A stretch of 19,296 nt of DNA from an uncultured Azospirillum sp. (GTDB taxonomy: Bacteria; Pseudomonadota; Alphaproteobacteria; RF32; CAG-239). The notes below the pieces were generated by a model. That model did no database searches. It was not told the origin of the DNA and saw only the letters and a list, made by a program, of their open reading frames with translations. A program made the translations under genes and the position numbers. The stretch is taken from positions 1 to 19,296 of the forward strand of contig UQMA01000028.1 of the NCBI GenBank assembly GCA_900542055.1, in the 5' to 3' direction. Numbering within the stretch: position 1 is the stretch's first letter; the number at the start of each line of letters is the position of its first letter. Below, one piece after another: positions 1-7,487 of the stretch.

Positions 1-198
1 CATAACGATAGTATAATCTTTTTTCAGTTCCATACGTCTGATCGCAATACGATGTCCATCGAGAGATACTATTTTCAGGTAGTTATTTTTGATTTCAAAA
101 AGTTCACCGGTCATCATTTTATTGTTGTCATTCATTGCGATAGAAAACAGTGTCTGGTTAATGGTTTCTCTTAATGTAAACTGTGATAAAGTAATAAA
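1..198 (-). other. DnaN (beta clamp) domain II-like segment, possible foreign or misjoined DNA
   Basis: Read on the minus strand, in frame with the upstream hydrolase, these 66 codons give a continuous match to the start of the middle domain of the sliding clamp. The pattern is LRETINQTLFSIA, then MTGELFEI, then SLDGHRIAIRRMEL. From memory this wording is closest to Lachnospiraceae-type DnaN rather than alphaproteobacterial DnaN. Nothing resembling clamp domain I precedes it. The segment sits at the very edge of the window, which is where contig-end chimeras occur. Confidence 0.6.
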
Positions 199-861
199 TT
201 TGTCTTTTTCAAATCCAACACCCAATGGAACTTTTCCAAGATGAAAATCGCCGACGTTCATAATTCCGACATATGGCTTTCCGTCATATCTGGTTTCTGT
301 ATGGTAGCCCAAAGCACTTACGGTGGAATGTGATACGGCGAACGGCGTAACTATGAAATTGCCGTTGATTTTTACGGGTTCATCCGGCTTTATACTATGT
401 AAATCAATTGGATTTGTAATACCTTCTTCATTGCAAACTCTTTTAATAAAAGCGCAGGTTTCTTTTGAGGCGTAAATCGGGGGAAATTTGTATCCCACCC
501 GCAGCAGGTTGACAAGTCCACCGATGTGGTCTTCATGCATGTGGGTAATAAATAACGCGTCTAATGAAGTGTCCGGTTTTCCTCCGACTGATTTATGAAA
601 ATTGCGGATTTTTTCTATTTCATCATGATTTTTTACCGATTTTTTCAGTTCTGGATCTGCTGCCAAGCCTAAATGCTTTGTTACATTGGCAACAAAAGAA
701 CCAACCGGAAGATTTTCTGGGGCGAATAAAGCACCCAAATCATACATAACTTTTGTAACTTTGCCTTTTTCGTCGGTATGAACAATAATGGTAGAAGAAC
801 CACCGATACGATCTTTATTGTTTCCGCCTTCTAATATGATTTTTGTTGCAGAATCTCCCAT
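1..861 (-). CDS. RNase J-like metallo-beta-lactamase fused to a DnaN-like segment (partial, probably chimeric)
   Basis: The ORF is open to the window edge (287 codons, no stop). I chose ATG at 861 because AGGAGG lies 7 nt upstream; an ATG at 867 directly abuts that site. Residues 1-221 look like a metallo-beta-lactamase hydrolase. They carry the zinc motif HMHEDH at 107-112, a later SHS motif and a GDFHLG motif matching the next metal-binding Asp, the pattern of the RNase J/beta-CASP group. From about residue 222 (near base 198) the sequence switches to something very like the second domain of Clostridia-type DNA polymerase III beta clamp: FTLRETINQTLFSIA, then MTGELFEI and SLDGHRIAIR. A nuclease-clamp fusion with no first clamp domain is not a family I know. 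An assembly or biological chimera at base ~195-205 is the simplest reading. The true C-terminus of the hydrolase is not in the window. Confidence 0.7.
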   Translation of the reverse strand, partial: MGDSATKIILEGGNNKDRIGGSSTIIVHTDEKGKVTKVMYDLGALFAPENLPVGSFVANVTKHLGLAADPELKKSVKNHDEIEKIRNFHKSVGGKPDTSLDALFITHMHEDHIGGLVNLLRVGYKFPPIYASKETCAFIKRVCNEEGITNPIDLHSIKPDEPVKINGNFIVTPFAVSHSTVSALGYHTETRYDGKPYVGIMNVGDFHLGKVPLGVGFEKDKFITLSQFTLRETINQTLFSIAMNDNNKMMTGELFEIKNNYLKIVSLDGHRIAIRRMELKKDYTIVM

Positions 862-967
862 GGTCATACCTCCTTTTAAAAATGAAGTGTTTATAAATTT
901 GTCTATAGTAAACCATTGCTCTTGACAAAAATCAACAAAAATTTTCCTTTTTTTGAAAAAAATACAA

Positions 968-1003
968 AAAAATCCTCTTGTGTTGTCGCACAAGAGGATT
1001 TTT
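968..1003 (-). terminator. Rho-independent terminator of the small membrane-protein operon
   Basis: The stem is aatcctcttgtg (971-982) with cacaagaggatt (989-1000), loop ttgtcg, extended by three A-T pairs. On the minus strand it is followed by a T-rich run. It lies just after the stop of the minus-strand gene ending at 1012 and upstream of the hydrolase gene that starts at 861. Confidence 0.85.
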
Positions 1004-1011
1004 AAGAAAAA

Positions 1012-1248
1012 TTATTTGCAATTGCCGCAATTTTTATTGTTAGGATAATTATCATCATTGATGGTGATAATGGTTGAAACAACAAAAGCGGATAAAGCGG
1101 CGATTCCTAAAAAGAGCATCCAGTTGGAAATTATTCCGAGCGGAGGCATAAAAAAGGAAACAGCACCCAAAACTACAGAGATTAAAAATACAATCAATGC
1201 AATGTCCGAAATTTTTTGCCCGAGGGGCTTTTTGCTAAACTTTCCCAT
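1012..1248 (-). CDS. Small two-helix membrane protein with a C-terminal CxxC
   Basis: I do not recognise a family. The 78-residue protein has a basic N-terminus (MGKFSKKPLGQK), then two hydrophobic segments (about residues 15-35 and 40-62). It ends in a short polar tail with the Cys pair NCGNC, which could bind a metal or form a disulfide. With the lysine-rich start inside, both ends would be cytoplasmic, favouring a reduced or metal-binding Cys pair; this is inference. It begins 8 bases after the stop of the upstream membrane gene and shares its promoter and terminator, so the two are probably cotranscribed. No Shine-Dalgarno is visible before the ATG. Confidence 0.6.
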   Translation of the reverse strand: MGKFSKKPLGQKISDIALIVFLISVVLGAVSFFMPPLGIISNWMLFLGIAALSAFVVSTIITINDDNYPNNKNCGNCK

Positions 1249-1256
1249 AAAATTTT

Positions 1257-1640
1257 TTATAAAATGATGTATAATAGTAGCGAAATACCGACAATTGCGT
1301 CACAAACGGATGTGAACAGCAATCCTAACAAAATTGCGCAGATAGATAAAACAATGGCGATGTTGGTGTTACCTGTGTGAAAAACCAGCAGAATAGCGCC
1401 GGCATACCAAAGCCAAGAATTGTTCACGAAGAAAAATGCTTTTTTGGTTTTTAGCCAAATAATTACAGAATTGATGATAATTATCACCAAACCTAATTGA
1501 ACAATTTTTGTAAATTCATCCTTGTCAATAATGCTGTACAAGGCAATCCAAGTCGGAACCAAATACAAAAATGACTGAAAGAATTTCAAAAAATATCCTT
1601 TCAAATCAACGTTTGATTTTTTTTCTAAAGTTTTTTTCAT
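1257..1640 (-). CDS. Four-helix integral membrane protein, unknown function
   Basis: This 127-residue protein is almost entirely hydrophobic after a charged N-terminus (MKKTLEKKSNVDLKG). I count about four membrane segments, near residues 20-40, 47-63, 72-92 and 96-125. No catalytic motif or known family is visible. It is the first gene of a two-gene minus-strand operon behind a near-consensus promoter at 1682-1710, with a predicted 5' leader of about 35 nt. The leader lacks a Shine-Dalgarno; the bases before the start are TACTATT. The clear promoter and terminator around the pair argue that these are real genes rather than chance hydrophobic ORFs. Confidence 0.6.
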   Translation of the reverse strand: MKKTLEKKSNVDLKGYFLKFFQSFLYLVPTWIALYSIIDKDEFTKIVQLGLVIIIINSVIIWLKTKKAFFFVNNSWLWYAGAILLVFHTGNTNIAIVLSICAILLGLLFTSVCDAIVGISLLLYIIL

Positions 1641-1681
1641 AATAGTATTTTTAAAAAGTTAATAATTTTTATCAGTCAATA

Positions 1682-1710
1682 ATGATATGTAAAACTAGTG
1701 TGATTGTCAA
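1682..1710 (-). promoter_or_regulatory. Sigma70-like promoter for the 1640-1012 operon
   Basis: On the minus strand TTGACA (1710-1705) is followed after exactly 17 bases by TATCAT (1687-1682), which matches the consensus at 11 of 12 positions. The predicted transcription start is near 1675, about 35 nt before the ATG at 1640. Confidence 0.7.
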
Positions 1711-1733
1711 TAAAATAAACATTGATTTTGTTG

Positions 1734-1762
1734 TTGACAGAATAAACAAAAAATGCAATCAT
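1734..1762 (+). promoter_or_regulatory. Candidate promoter for the M3 peptidase gene
   Basis: TTGACA (1734-1739), a 17-base spacer, then AATCAT (1757-1762; 4 of 6 matches to the -10 consensus). The predicted start is near 1769, giving a 5' leader of about 40 nt. It is divergent from, and 24 bases away from, the minus-strand promoter at 1682-1710. Confidence 0.45.
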
Positions 1763-1810
1763 TTATGTCTAAAGATTATTATTATGTTGAACTAATTAAA
1801 ATTTACTATT

Positions 1811-3611
1811 ATGAAAAAGAACTCTAAAACTGAGGTTTCTCCTAAAACAAGAGAGTTACCTTCATGGGATCTGTCTTCAAATTTCTACACAGGAATTGAC
1901 GATCCGAAAATCGAGAATGATATTTTGCGCGTTAAAGCCACGGTTAAGGAAATTTCTAAGTACGAAGGACGTATTGCAACGCTCTTGCCTTATGAGTTTG
2001 CATTACTGGTTCGTTTGTATGATGGTCTTGTTGAAACTGCCCGTAAGCTTACGGTTTTTGCCAACCTGATGTCGGACACTCATCTCAATGACCCTAAAAT
2101 TTCAAGCTTTAAGGTGTCGTTGTCTGAGCGCTTAGACGAGATTATCGATCAGCCTACGCAATTTTTGCTGACTGAAATGGCTCGCATTCCGCAGCCACAG
2201 CAGTACGAGTTGCTGGTTAGTCCAAAGCTTAGACGTTATGCTCCGTGGTTAGAGAGAGTTTTCTTCTCTTCTGACGTTGACGATTTGGCGATGTACATCT
2301 TCAGAAAGAAGTCGGCAACCGAGTATCAGTGGTCAAAATTGTATGATGAATCCTGCGCTCGCATGGAATTCATTTACAAGGGCGAAACTTACAACGAAGC
2401 CCAGATTTTGGCGCTGAGGCGTTCTGTTACCAACAAAGAAGATGAAGATGCCATAGAACAGGTGATTTGCAATGTTTACAAGCAGAATGCTTACGTTATT
2501 GCTCATTGCTTGAACGCAATTATGAAGAATGAAGACGTTGATGCTAAACTTTTCGGTTATTATAACGCCGAGAACGAGAGCTTTGCCAGCAATATGGTAT
2601 TGCGTGAAGACTTACTGCTGTTGATTTCGGCAGTAACTGATGCGTTTATACCAATGTCGCGTCGCTTCTATGCTTTGCTATCAAAGCTGCATCAGTCGCC
2701 AAAGTGTCATTCCGCAGGCAATCCTATCATTGTTCCCGAGAAAGAATATACTTGGGATGAGTGTAAAAAGATTGTTTTGAACGCATATAAAGCTTTTTCT
2801 CCTTTGTATGCGATCTATGCGGAAAGCGTTATTGACAATGATCTTATTGATGTGGGAACCAAAAAGGGTAAGAAGAGCGGAGCTTATTGCATTGGAGGCG
2901 ATGCACCTTATATTTTCCTGAACTTTACGGGAAAAGAAGGCGATATCAATACCTTTGCTCACGAGCTCGGTCATGCAGTTCATCATCTGCTTAGCTCCAC
3001 ACAGGGGTACCTGAACGACAACACTCCGATTTCTTTGGCTGAAGTCGCTTCAGAGTTTGCAGAAAATTTGGTATATGAAAAGCAGCTCGCCGCTGCGAAA
3101 ACAAATACCGAAAAGTTGCATTTGCTCATCGAACGCGCTTCTGATCAGATTGGTTCAATCCATCGTCAGGTGGCTATCTACAATTTTGAGAAACGAGTTC
3201 ACGCAGAGCGCCAAAAAGGCAGTGACAGATGCTCTGAACCACATTTGGGCAGAAGAGTATGAGCGTTACACTGGTAAAAAGCTTGAGGGAGACAGCCAAT
3301 ATATTTGGATGGGTATTGCTCACCTTTTCAACTCTCCTTTTTATGTATATTGCTACGCTTTTGCCGGCTGCCTCGCAAACAACCTTATCAAGGTTTGGCA
3401 CGACAACGAGCTTGACAATATCGAACTCTCTGATTTTCAATCACGTTACTTAGAGATGCTCAGCAATACGGGAGTTGAACCTTATCGTGATTTGCTTGAG
3501 GCATTTGAACTTGATGTCGACAATCCAAAGTTCTGGAGAGATGGTCTCGAAGCCATTGAAAAGAACATCGACGAAATCGAGAAGCTTGCAAAAGAAGAGG
3601 GCTTGCTCTAA
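1811..3611 (+). pseudogene. pepF: M3-family oligoendopeptidase F, broken by a single frameshift
   Basis: This is a zinc metallopeptidase of family M3 that cleaves short peptides in the cytoplasm. The metal site is intact in the first frame: HELGH at residues 384-388 and the third ligand Glu411 in SLAEVASEF. The frame runs normally to the M3 signature YNFEKRVHAERQK, then continues out of phase to a stop at 3262. The rest of the enzyme (ALNHIWAEEYERYTG, then SPFYVYCYAFAG with the C-terminal catalytic-region Tyr) lies in the +1 frame to 3611. Removing one A from the run of five at 3213-3217 joins the two halves into about 600 residues, the usual family length. The product as written lacks the C-terminal part of the active-site cleft and is probably inactive, unless the extra A is a sequencing error. 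There is no Shine-Dalgarno before the ATG. GAG and AAG codons are commoner here than in neighbouring adhE. A terminator follows directly. Confidence 0.85.
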
Positions 3612-3620
3612 AAACTAACA

Positions 3621-3651
3621 AAAAAAACACCGTTTTATACGGTGTTTTTTT
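3621..3651. terminator. Bidirectional terminator between the M3 gene and the convergent 104-residue ORF
   Basis: A 13-bp stem, aaaaaaacaccgt (3621-3633) with acggtgttttttt (3639-3651), closes a 5-base loop. The A-run and T-run let it serve the plus-strand peptidase gene and the minus-strand gene ending at 3659. Confidence 0.85.
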
Positions 3652-3658
3652 GTGCGAT

Positions 3659-3973
3659 TCATTTTAAAAATTCATATTTATATACTTTGTTCTGGATTTT
3701 TTCTGCAAGTTTTTTCTCTTTGGTACGGAGATTGGCTATCAGAAAGGTATATTGCGTGTTTGAACTGTCTTTATTCATTTTACCGTTTTTGTCGCGTCCT
3801 TGAAAATAAGCGCGGATATCATAAAAACTTGCGTTTGGATTAGCATTCGGCTGCCGGTGATAATATTTCCACAAAGCCTTGCCGGCGGTGAACACGGCTT
3901 GCGCTTCTGCTGAAAACTCAATTTGCTTATCTTTGATATGGAAGAGGCTACCACACCTCGAACAAGTTATCAT
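3659..3973 (-). CDS. Hypothetical 104-residue protein with an N-terminal CxxC
   Basis: I do not recognise this protein. I prefer ATG at 3973, giving MITCSRCGSLFH at the N-terminus. A longer reading from a TTG at 4000 adds nine residues with no ribosome site in support. CxxC followed by a nearby His resembles half of a zinc knuckle, but no second Cys pair follows. The middle is aromatic and Asn/Pro-rich (WKYYHRQPNANPNASFYDIRAYF), and the last 40 residues are lysine-rich and probably helical. There is no signal peptide or membrane segment, so it is likely cytoplasmic. It diverges from adhE across about 140 bases and ends against the shared terminator at 3621-3651. Confidence 0.55.
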   Translation of the reverse strand: MITCSRCGSLFHIKDKQIEFSAEAQAVFTAGKALWKYYHRQPNANPNASFYDIRAYFQGRDKNGKMNKDSSNTQYTFLIANLRTKEKKLAEKIQNKVYKYEFLK

Positions 3974-4114
3974 CTTGTCTGAAAATATGGTATAAAACAA
4001 AATATCTCATTGCAAGCAAAAAATGTTCTTATTCTTACCGCGCTTGTTAATAAAAAATTACCGATTATGTCTTAAATTTTGTATCGGTTAAAACTTTTAT
4101 CGGGAGATAACAAT

Positions 4115-6769
4115 ATGGTTAAAAACCCAAAAACAGCGGAAAATTTGCCTGAAATCTCAGACGAAATCGTTAATTCCGCCGAAGCTTTGGATAAACTGAT
4201 TGAAAAAGTGAAACGTGCTCAAAAAGAATATGCAACATTCAGTCAAGAACAAGTAAACGCTATTTTTAAAGCCGCCGCCGCTGCAGCTGACAAAGCCAGA
4301 ATTCCTTTGGCTAGAATGGCGGTTGAAGACACCGGCATGGGTGTTATGGAAGACAAAATCATCAAAAACCATTTTGCTTCCGAATACATTTATAACAAAT
4401 ATAAAAATACCAAAACTTGCGGCGTTATCAAAAACGACCGCACCAACGGCACTAAAATTGTGGCAGAACCTTTGGGCGTGATTGCCGGAATTATTCCGAC
4501 TACCAATCCGACCTCAACAGCAATTTTCAAATCATTGATTGCTTTGAAAACACGTAACGCTATCATTTTTTCGCCGCACCCGAGAGCAAAAAAGTCTACC
4601 ATTGCGGCTGCAAAATTGATTTTGGATGCTGCCGTTGCTGCCGGTGCTCCGAAAAATATTATCGGTTGGATTGATGAACCGAGTTTGGAATTGACACATC
4701 AATTGATTACTCATCCGCTGATTGACACCATTTTGGCGACCGGCGGTCCAAGCATGGTAAAAGCTGCTTATTCAAGCGGAAAACCGGCTTTAGGCGTTGG
4801 AGCGGGAAATACTCCGGCCGTTATTGATGAAACTGCCGACATTCAGATGGCTGTATCTTATATTTTGATGTCAAAAACTTTTGATAACGGTATGATTTGC
4901 GCATCTGAACAATCTATTGTTGCGGTAAAAGATGTTTATGAACAGGTTAAAAAAGAACTTCAGTATCGCGGCGCATATATTTTGAATGCGCAGGAAAGCG
5001 AAAAACTGAGTAAAATCATTTTAAATGAAAATATGACCGTAAACGCAGCTATTGTAGGACAAAGTGCTGCAACTATTGCTAAATTGGCCGGATTTGAAGT
5101 TCCGGAACATGCAAAAGTTTTGGTCAGCGAACAAACATCAACAGCTCGCGAAAATCCGTTTGCTCATGAAAAATTATCGCCGATTTTGGCTTTGTATCAG
5201 GCAGATGATTTTTATAAAGCAACTGATATGGCTTTGGAATTGGTTCGTTTAGGCGGTATCGGACACACTTCAGTGCTTTATACAGACGCTCGCTCACAAG
5301 ATCGTATAGACTATTTTGCAACCAAATTACCTACCGGACGTTTGCTTATCAATTCGCCGTCATCTCAAGGCGGTATCGGCGATTTGTTCAACTTTAAACT
5401 TGAACCGTCTTTAACGCTGGGCTGCGGTTCATGGGGCGGAAATTCCGTCAGTGAAAACGTTGGGGTAAAACATTTGCTCAATTATAAAACCGTTGCCGAA
5501 AGGAGAGAAAATATGCTGTGGTTCAGAGTTCCGCCGAAAATTTATTTCAAAAGAGGAGCTGTCGATCAGGCTTTGCGTGAACTTGAAGGCAAAAAACGTG
5601 CCTTTATCGTTACTGACCGCTTTTTGTTTGATTCCGGCACGGTGAACAACATCACTGACGTGTTGGAAGAAATGGGCATTGATTATCAAATCTTTTTTGA
5701 TGTTAAGCCCGATCCGACCTTGTCGACAATTGATGCGGCATTAGCAATGGTTCGTCCGTATCAGCCTGATGTTATTATTGCTTTGGGCGGCGGTTCTCCG
5801 ATGGATGCGGCAAAAATCATTTGGTTGATGTATGAACATCCGGAAGTTAATTTTGAAGACATTTCAATGCGTTTTATGGATATTCGCAAGCGTATTTGCT
5901 CAATTCCGCAATTGGGTAAAAAGGCAGAAATGGTTGCAATTCCGACTACTTCGGGGACAGGTTCCGAAGTAACGCCGTTTGCCATTATTACCGATGACAA
6001 AACCCATGTGAAATATGCAATTGCCGATTATGCTTTAACGCCGAATATGGCGATTATTGATGCCAACTTCGTTGATCATATGCCAAAAGGTTTGACTGCG
6101 GCTTCAGGTTTCGATGCTTTGGTTCACGCGATAGAGGCTTATGTTTCAACCATGGCTACCAACTTTACAAATTCAACGGCTTTGGAGGCTATTAAGCAGG
6201 TTTTCCGCTATTTGCCGCGTTCGTATAAATATGGTGCAGATGACCCTGTCGCTCGTGAAAAAATTCATCATGCTGCGACAATCGCCGGTATGGCTTTTGC
6301 CAATTCATTTTTGGGCCTATGCCATTCAATGGCTCATAAATTGGGCGGCGCGTTTAATATTCCGCATGGTATTGCCAACGCTTTGCTGTTTAATCAGGTT
6401 ATTCGTTACAATGCAACCGATTGTCCGCGCAAACAGGCTATTTTCCCGCAATATAAGTTTCCTAATGCCAAACAGCGTTACGGGCAAATTGCCAACAATT
6501 TGAATTTGGCGGGCAATAATGATGACGAAAAATTGGAAAGTTTGTTAAAAGCTATTTCACAATTGAAAGACGAAATTGAAATTCCGCACTCAATTAAAGA
6601 ATGGGGAATTAAAGAAGAAGACTTTTATGCCAAACTTGACGATGTTGTCGAAAAAGCCTTTGATGATCAGTGTACGGGAGCAAATCCGGTATATCCGTTA
6701 ATGGAAGATATACGCCAAATTTATATTGATGCTTATAACGGCGTTGATTATACAGGCACTAAAAAATAG
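4115..6769 (+). CDS. adhE: Bifunctional acetaldehyde-CoA/alcohol dehydrogenase AdhE
   Basis: AdhE reduces acetyl-CoA to acetaldehyde and then ethanol, using two NADH, to recycle NAD+ during fermentation; the enzyme forms long filaments (spirosomes). The start is ATG 4115, with GGGAG about 8 bases upstream; a TTG at 4079 would add 12 residues without support. The 884-residue product matches the family (E. coli about 891). Residues 1 to ~440 are the CoA-acylating aldehyde dehydrogenase domain with catalytic Cys262 in MICASEQS. After a short linker, the iron-dependent alcohol dehydrogenase domain follows. It shows GGGSPMDAAK for the nucleotide, and the metal ligands in FDALVHAIEAY and in HSMAHKLGGAFNIPHG. 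Both active sites look intact. It is a single-gene unit with its own terminator, divergent from a small unknown gene. Its presence implies an anaerobic or facultative lifestyle. Confidence 0.97.
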   Translation: MVKNPKTAENLPEISDEIVNSAEALDKLIEKVKRAQKEYATFSQEQVNAIFKAAAAAADKARIPLARMAVEDTGMGVMEDKIIKNHFASEYIYNKYKNTKTCGVIKNDRTNGTKIVAEPLGVIAGIIPTTNPTSTAIFKSLIALKTRNAIIFSPHPRAKKSTIAAAKLILDAAVAAGAPKNIIGWIDEPSLELTHQLITHPLIDTILATGGPSMVKAAYSSGKPALGVGAGNTPAVIDETADIQMAVSYILMSKTFDNGMICASEQSIVAVKDVYEQVKKELQYRGAYILNAQESEKLSKIILNENMTVNAAIVGQSAATIAKLAGFEVPEHAKVLVSEQTSTARENPFAHEKLSPILALYQADDFYKATDMALELVRLGGIGHTSVLYTDARSQDRIDYFATKLPTGRLLINSPSSQGGIGDLFNFKLEPSLTLGCGSWGGNSVSENVGVKHLLNYKTVAERRENMLWFRVPPKIYFKRGAVDQALRELEGKKRAFIVTDRFLFDSGTVNNITDVLEEMGIDYQIFFDVKPDPTLSTIDAALAMVRPYQPDVIIALGGGSPMDAAKIIWLMYEHPEVNFEDISMRFMDIRKRICSIPQLGKKAEMVAIPTTSGTGSEVTPFAIITDDKTHVKYAIADYALTPNMAIIDANFVDHMPKGLTAASGFDALVHAIEAYVSTMATNFTNSTALEAIKQVFRYLPRSYKYGADDPVAREKIHHAATIAGMAFANSFLGLCHSMAHKLGGAFNIPHGIANALLFNQVIRYNATDCPRKQAIFPQYKFPNAKQRYGQIANNLNLAGNNDDEKLESLLKAISQLKDEIEIPHSIKEWGIKEEDFYAKLDDVVEKAFDDQCTGANPVYPLMEDIRQIYIDAYNGVDYTGTKK

Positions 6770-6787
6770 GCTTTTGCCGCTATGCGT

Positions 6788-6820
6788 AAATCCGCCTCTT
6801 ATCGGGGCGGATTTTTTATT
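6788..6820 (+). terminator. Rho-independent terminator after adhE
   Basis: The stem is aaatccgcc (6788-6796) with ggcggattt (6806-6814), a 9-base loop, followed by tttatt. It lies about 20 bases after the adhE stop. Confidence 0.85.
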
Positions 6821-6949
6821 GGCAATACATAAATTATAAAAGAGAAAACTTGCATAATTGGGTAATAATAGTTGCTTTGTAAAAGCTTTTGAATTAATAA
6901 ATAAAGCTATTGATACATATTATTTAATATACTTTGGCTTGAGGAAAAT

Positions 6950-7416
6950 ATGAAAATAGATTTGGTTTATTTATGGTGCCGCTTTTGTTATCTGCACCCA
7001 AAATAAAATTATTGCCTGATTTCTTTTATCATTATTGTCGTAATAATACATCATTGATAGCCAAAGATATGTCAGCCAGATTGCAGTTTCTAAATACGGT
7101 TGCGGAATTAAAGCGTGTTTTGAACACTAAAGCTTGTTATAAAGTTTTGAAAGATGGATTTAACAGATGGTGTTGCAAATATGCAGTATATGTTTATGAC
7201 GATTTATCTGAGAATTTAGCGCAAAGACAAATTTTGTGCAAAGGTTTACAACATGTTTTGGAAAATAACATATACAATGCTTTTAAAAAGAATGTGACCA
7301 AGATTTTTCAAATCAAAATTTTGGGTTTGCCTTTGTTCAAAGCAACAGAGTTTGATATAATCCGAAAAATTTCATTTTGCGGAATTCCATTGATCTCCAT
7401 AAAACGCAAAAAATAA
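6950..7416 (+). pseudogene. Decayed glycan gene: Stealth-like start joined to the tail of a GT2 glycosyltransferase
   Basis: After GAGGAAAAT, a good ribosome site, ATG 6950 encodes MKIDLVYLW. This is the typical opening of Stealth-family (CR1) sugar-phosphate transferases, normally continued as VDGxDP. Here it departs at once and stops at 7006. In another frame, from ATG 6973 to 7416, a 147-residue ORF resembles the C-terminal part of a family 2 glycosyltransferase: LLSAPKIKLLPDFFYHYCRNN is the usual 'pale Y-x-Y-R' region. The N-terminal nucleotide-binding fold and the DxD are missing. The simplest reading is an internal deletion, with its junction near 6973-6976, that joined the 5' end of one capsule/LPS gene to the 3' end of another. 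The ORF from 6973 has no ribosome site of its own and is probably not functional. Between 6821 and 6949 I see only AT-rich sequence. Confidence 0.6.
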
Positions 7417-7425
7417 AATTCCTGA

Positions 7426-7453
7426 TTGAAAAAAAGCCTGATTTTGATATATT
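7426..7453 (+). promoter_or_regulatory. Sigma70-like promoter of the DUF4139 gene
   Basis: TTGAAA (7426-7431), 16 bases, then TATATT (7448-7453). The predicted start is near 7460, with GGGAG downstream before ATG 7488. The palindrome ATATTTTCAAAATAT (7449-7463) overlaps the -10 and start region and could be an operator. Confidence 0.55.
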
Positions 7454-7487
7454 TTCAAAATATGTTTCAACATTAGGGAGAAGATAA

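Noticed and set aside
564..749. Plus-strand 61-codon ORF
   Set aside because: It lies antisense to the metallo-beta-lactamase coding frame, has no ribosome site and shows no protein-like pattern.
1058..1267. Plus-strand 69-codon ORF
   Set aside because: It is antisense to the membrane protein at 1012-1248, which has the better promoter, terminator and hydrophobic pattern.
3205..3225. Programmed ribosomal frameshift in the M3 peptidase gene
   Set aside because: Joining the frames needs +1 (or -2). The A5 run suits -1 slippage, there is no downstream hairpin or stop-codon shift site, and peptidases of this family are not known to use recoding.
4044..4066. Rex redox-repressor operator upstream of adhE (TTGTTAAT half-site)
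   Set aside because: Only the left half fits. The right half (ATTACCGA) does not complete the inverted repeat with the usual spacing.
6821..6949. Possible gene remnant or promoter between the adhE terminator and the Stealth-like start
   Set aside because: All frames have early stops, and no -35/-10 pair stands out from the AT-rich background.
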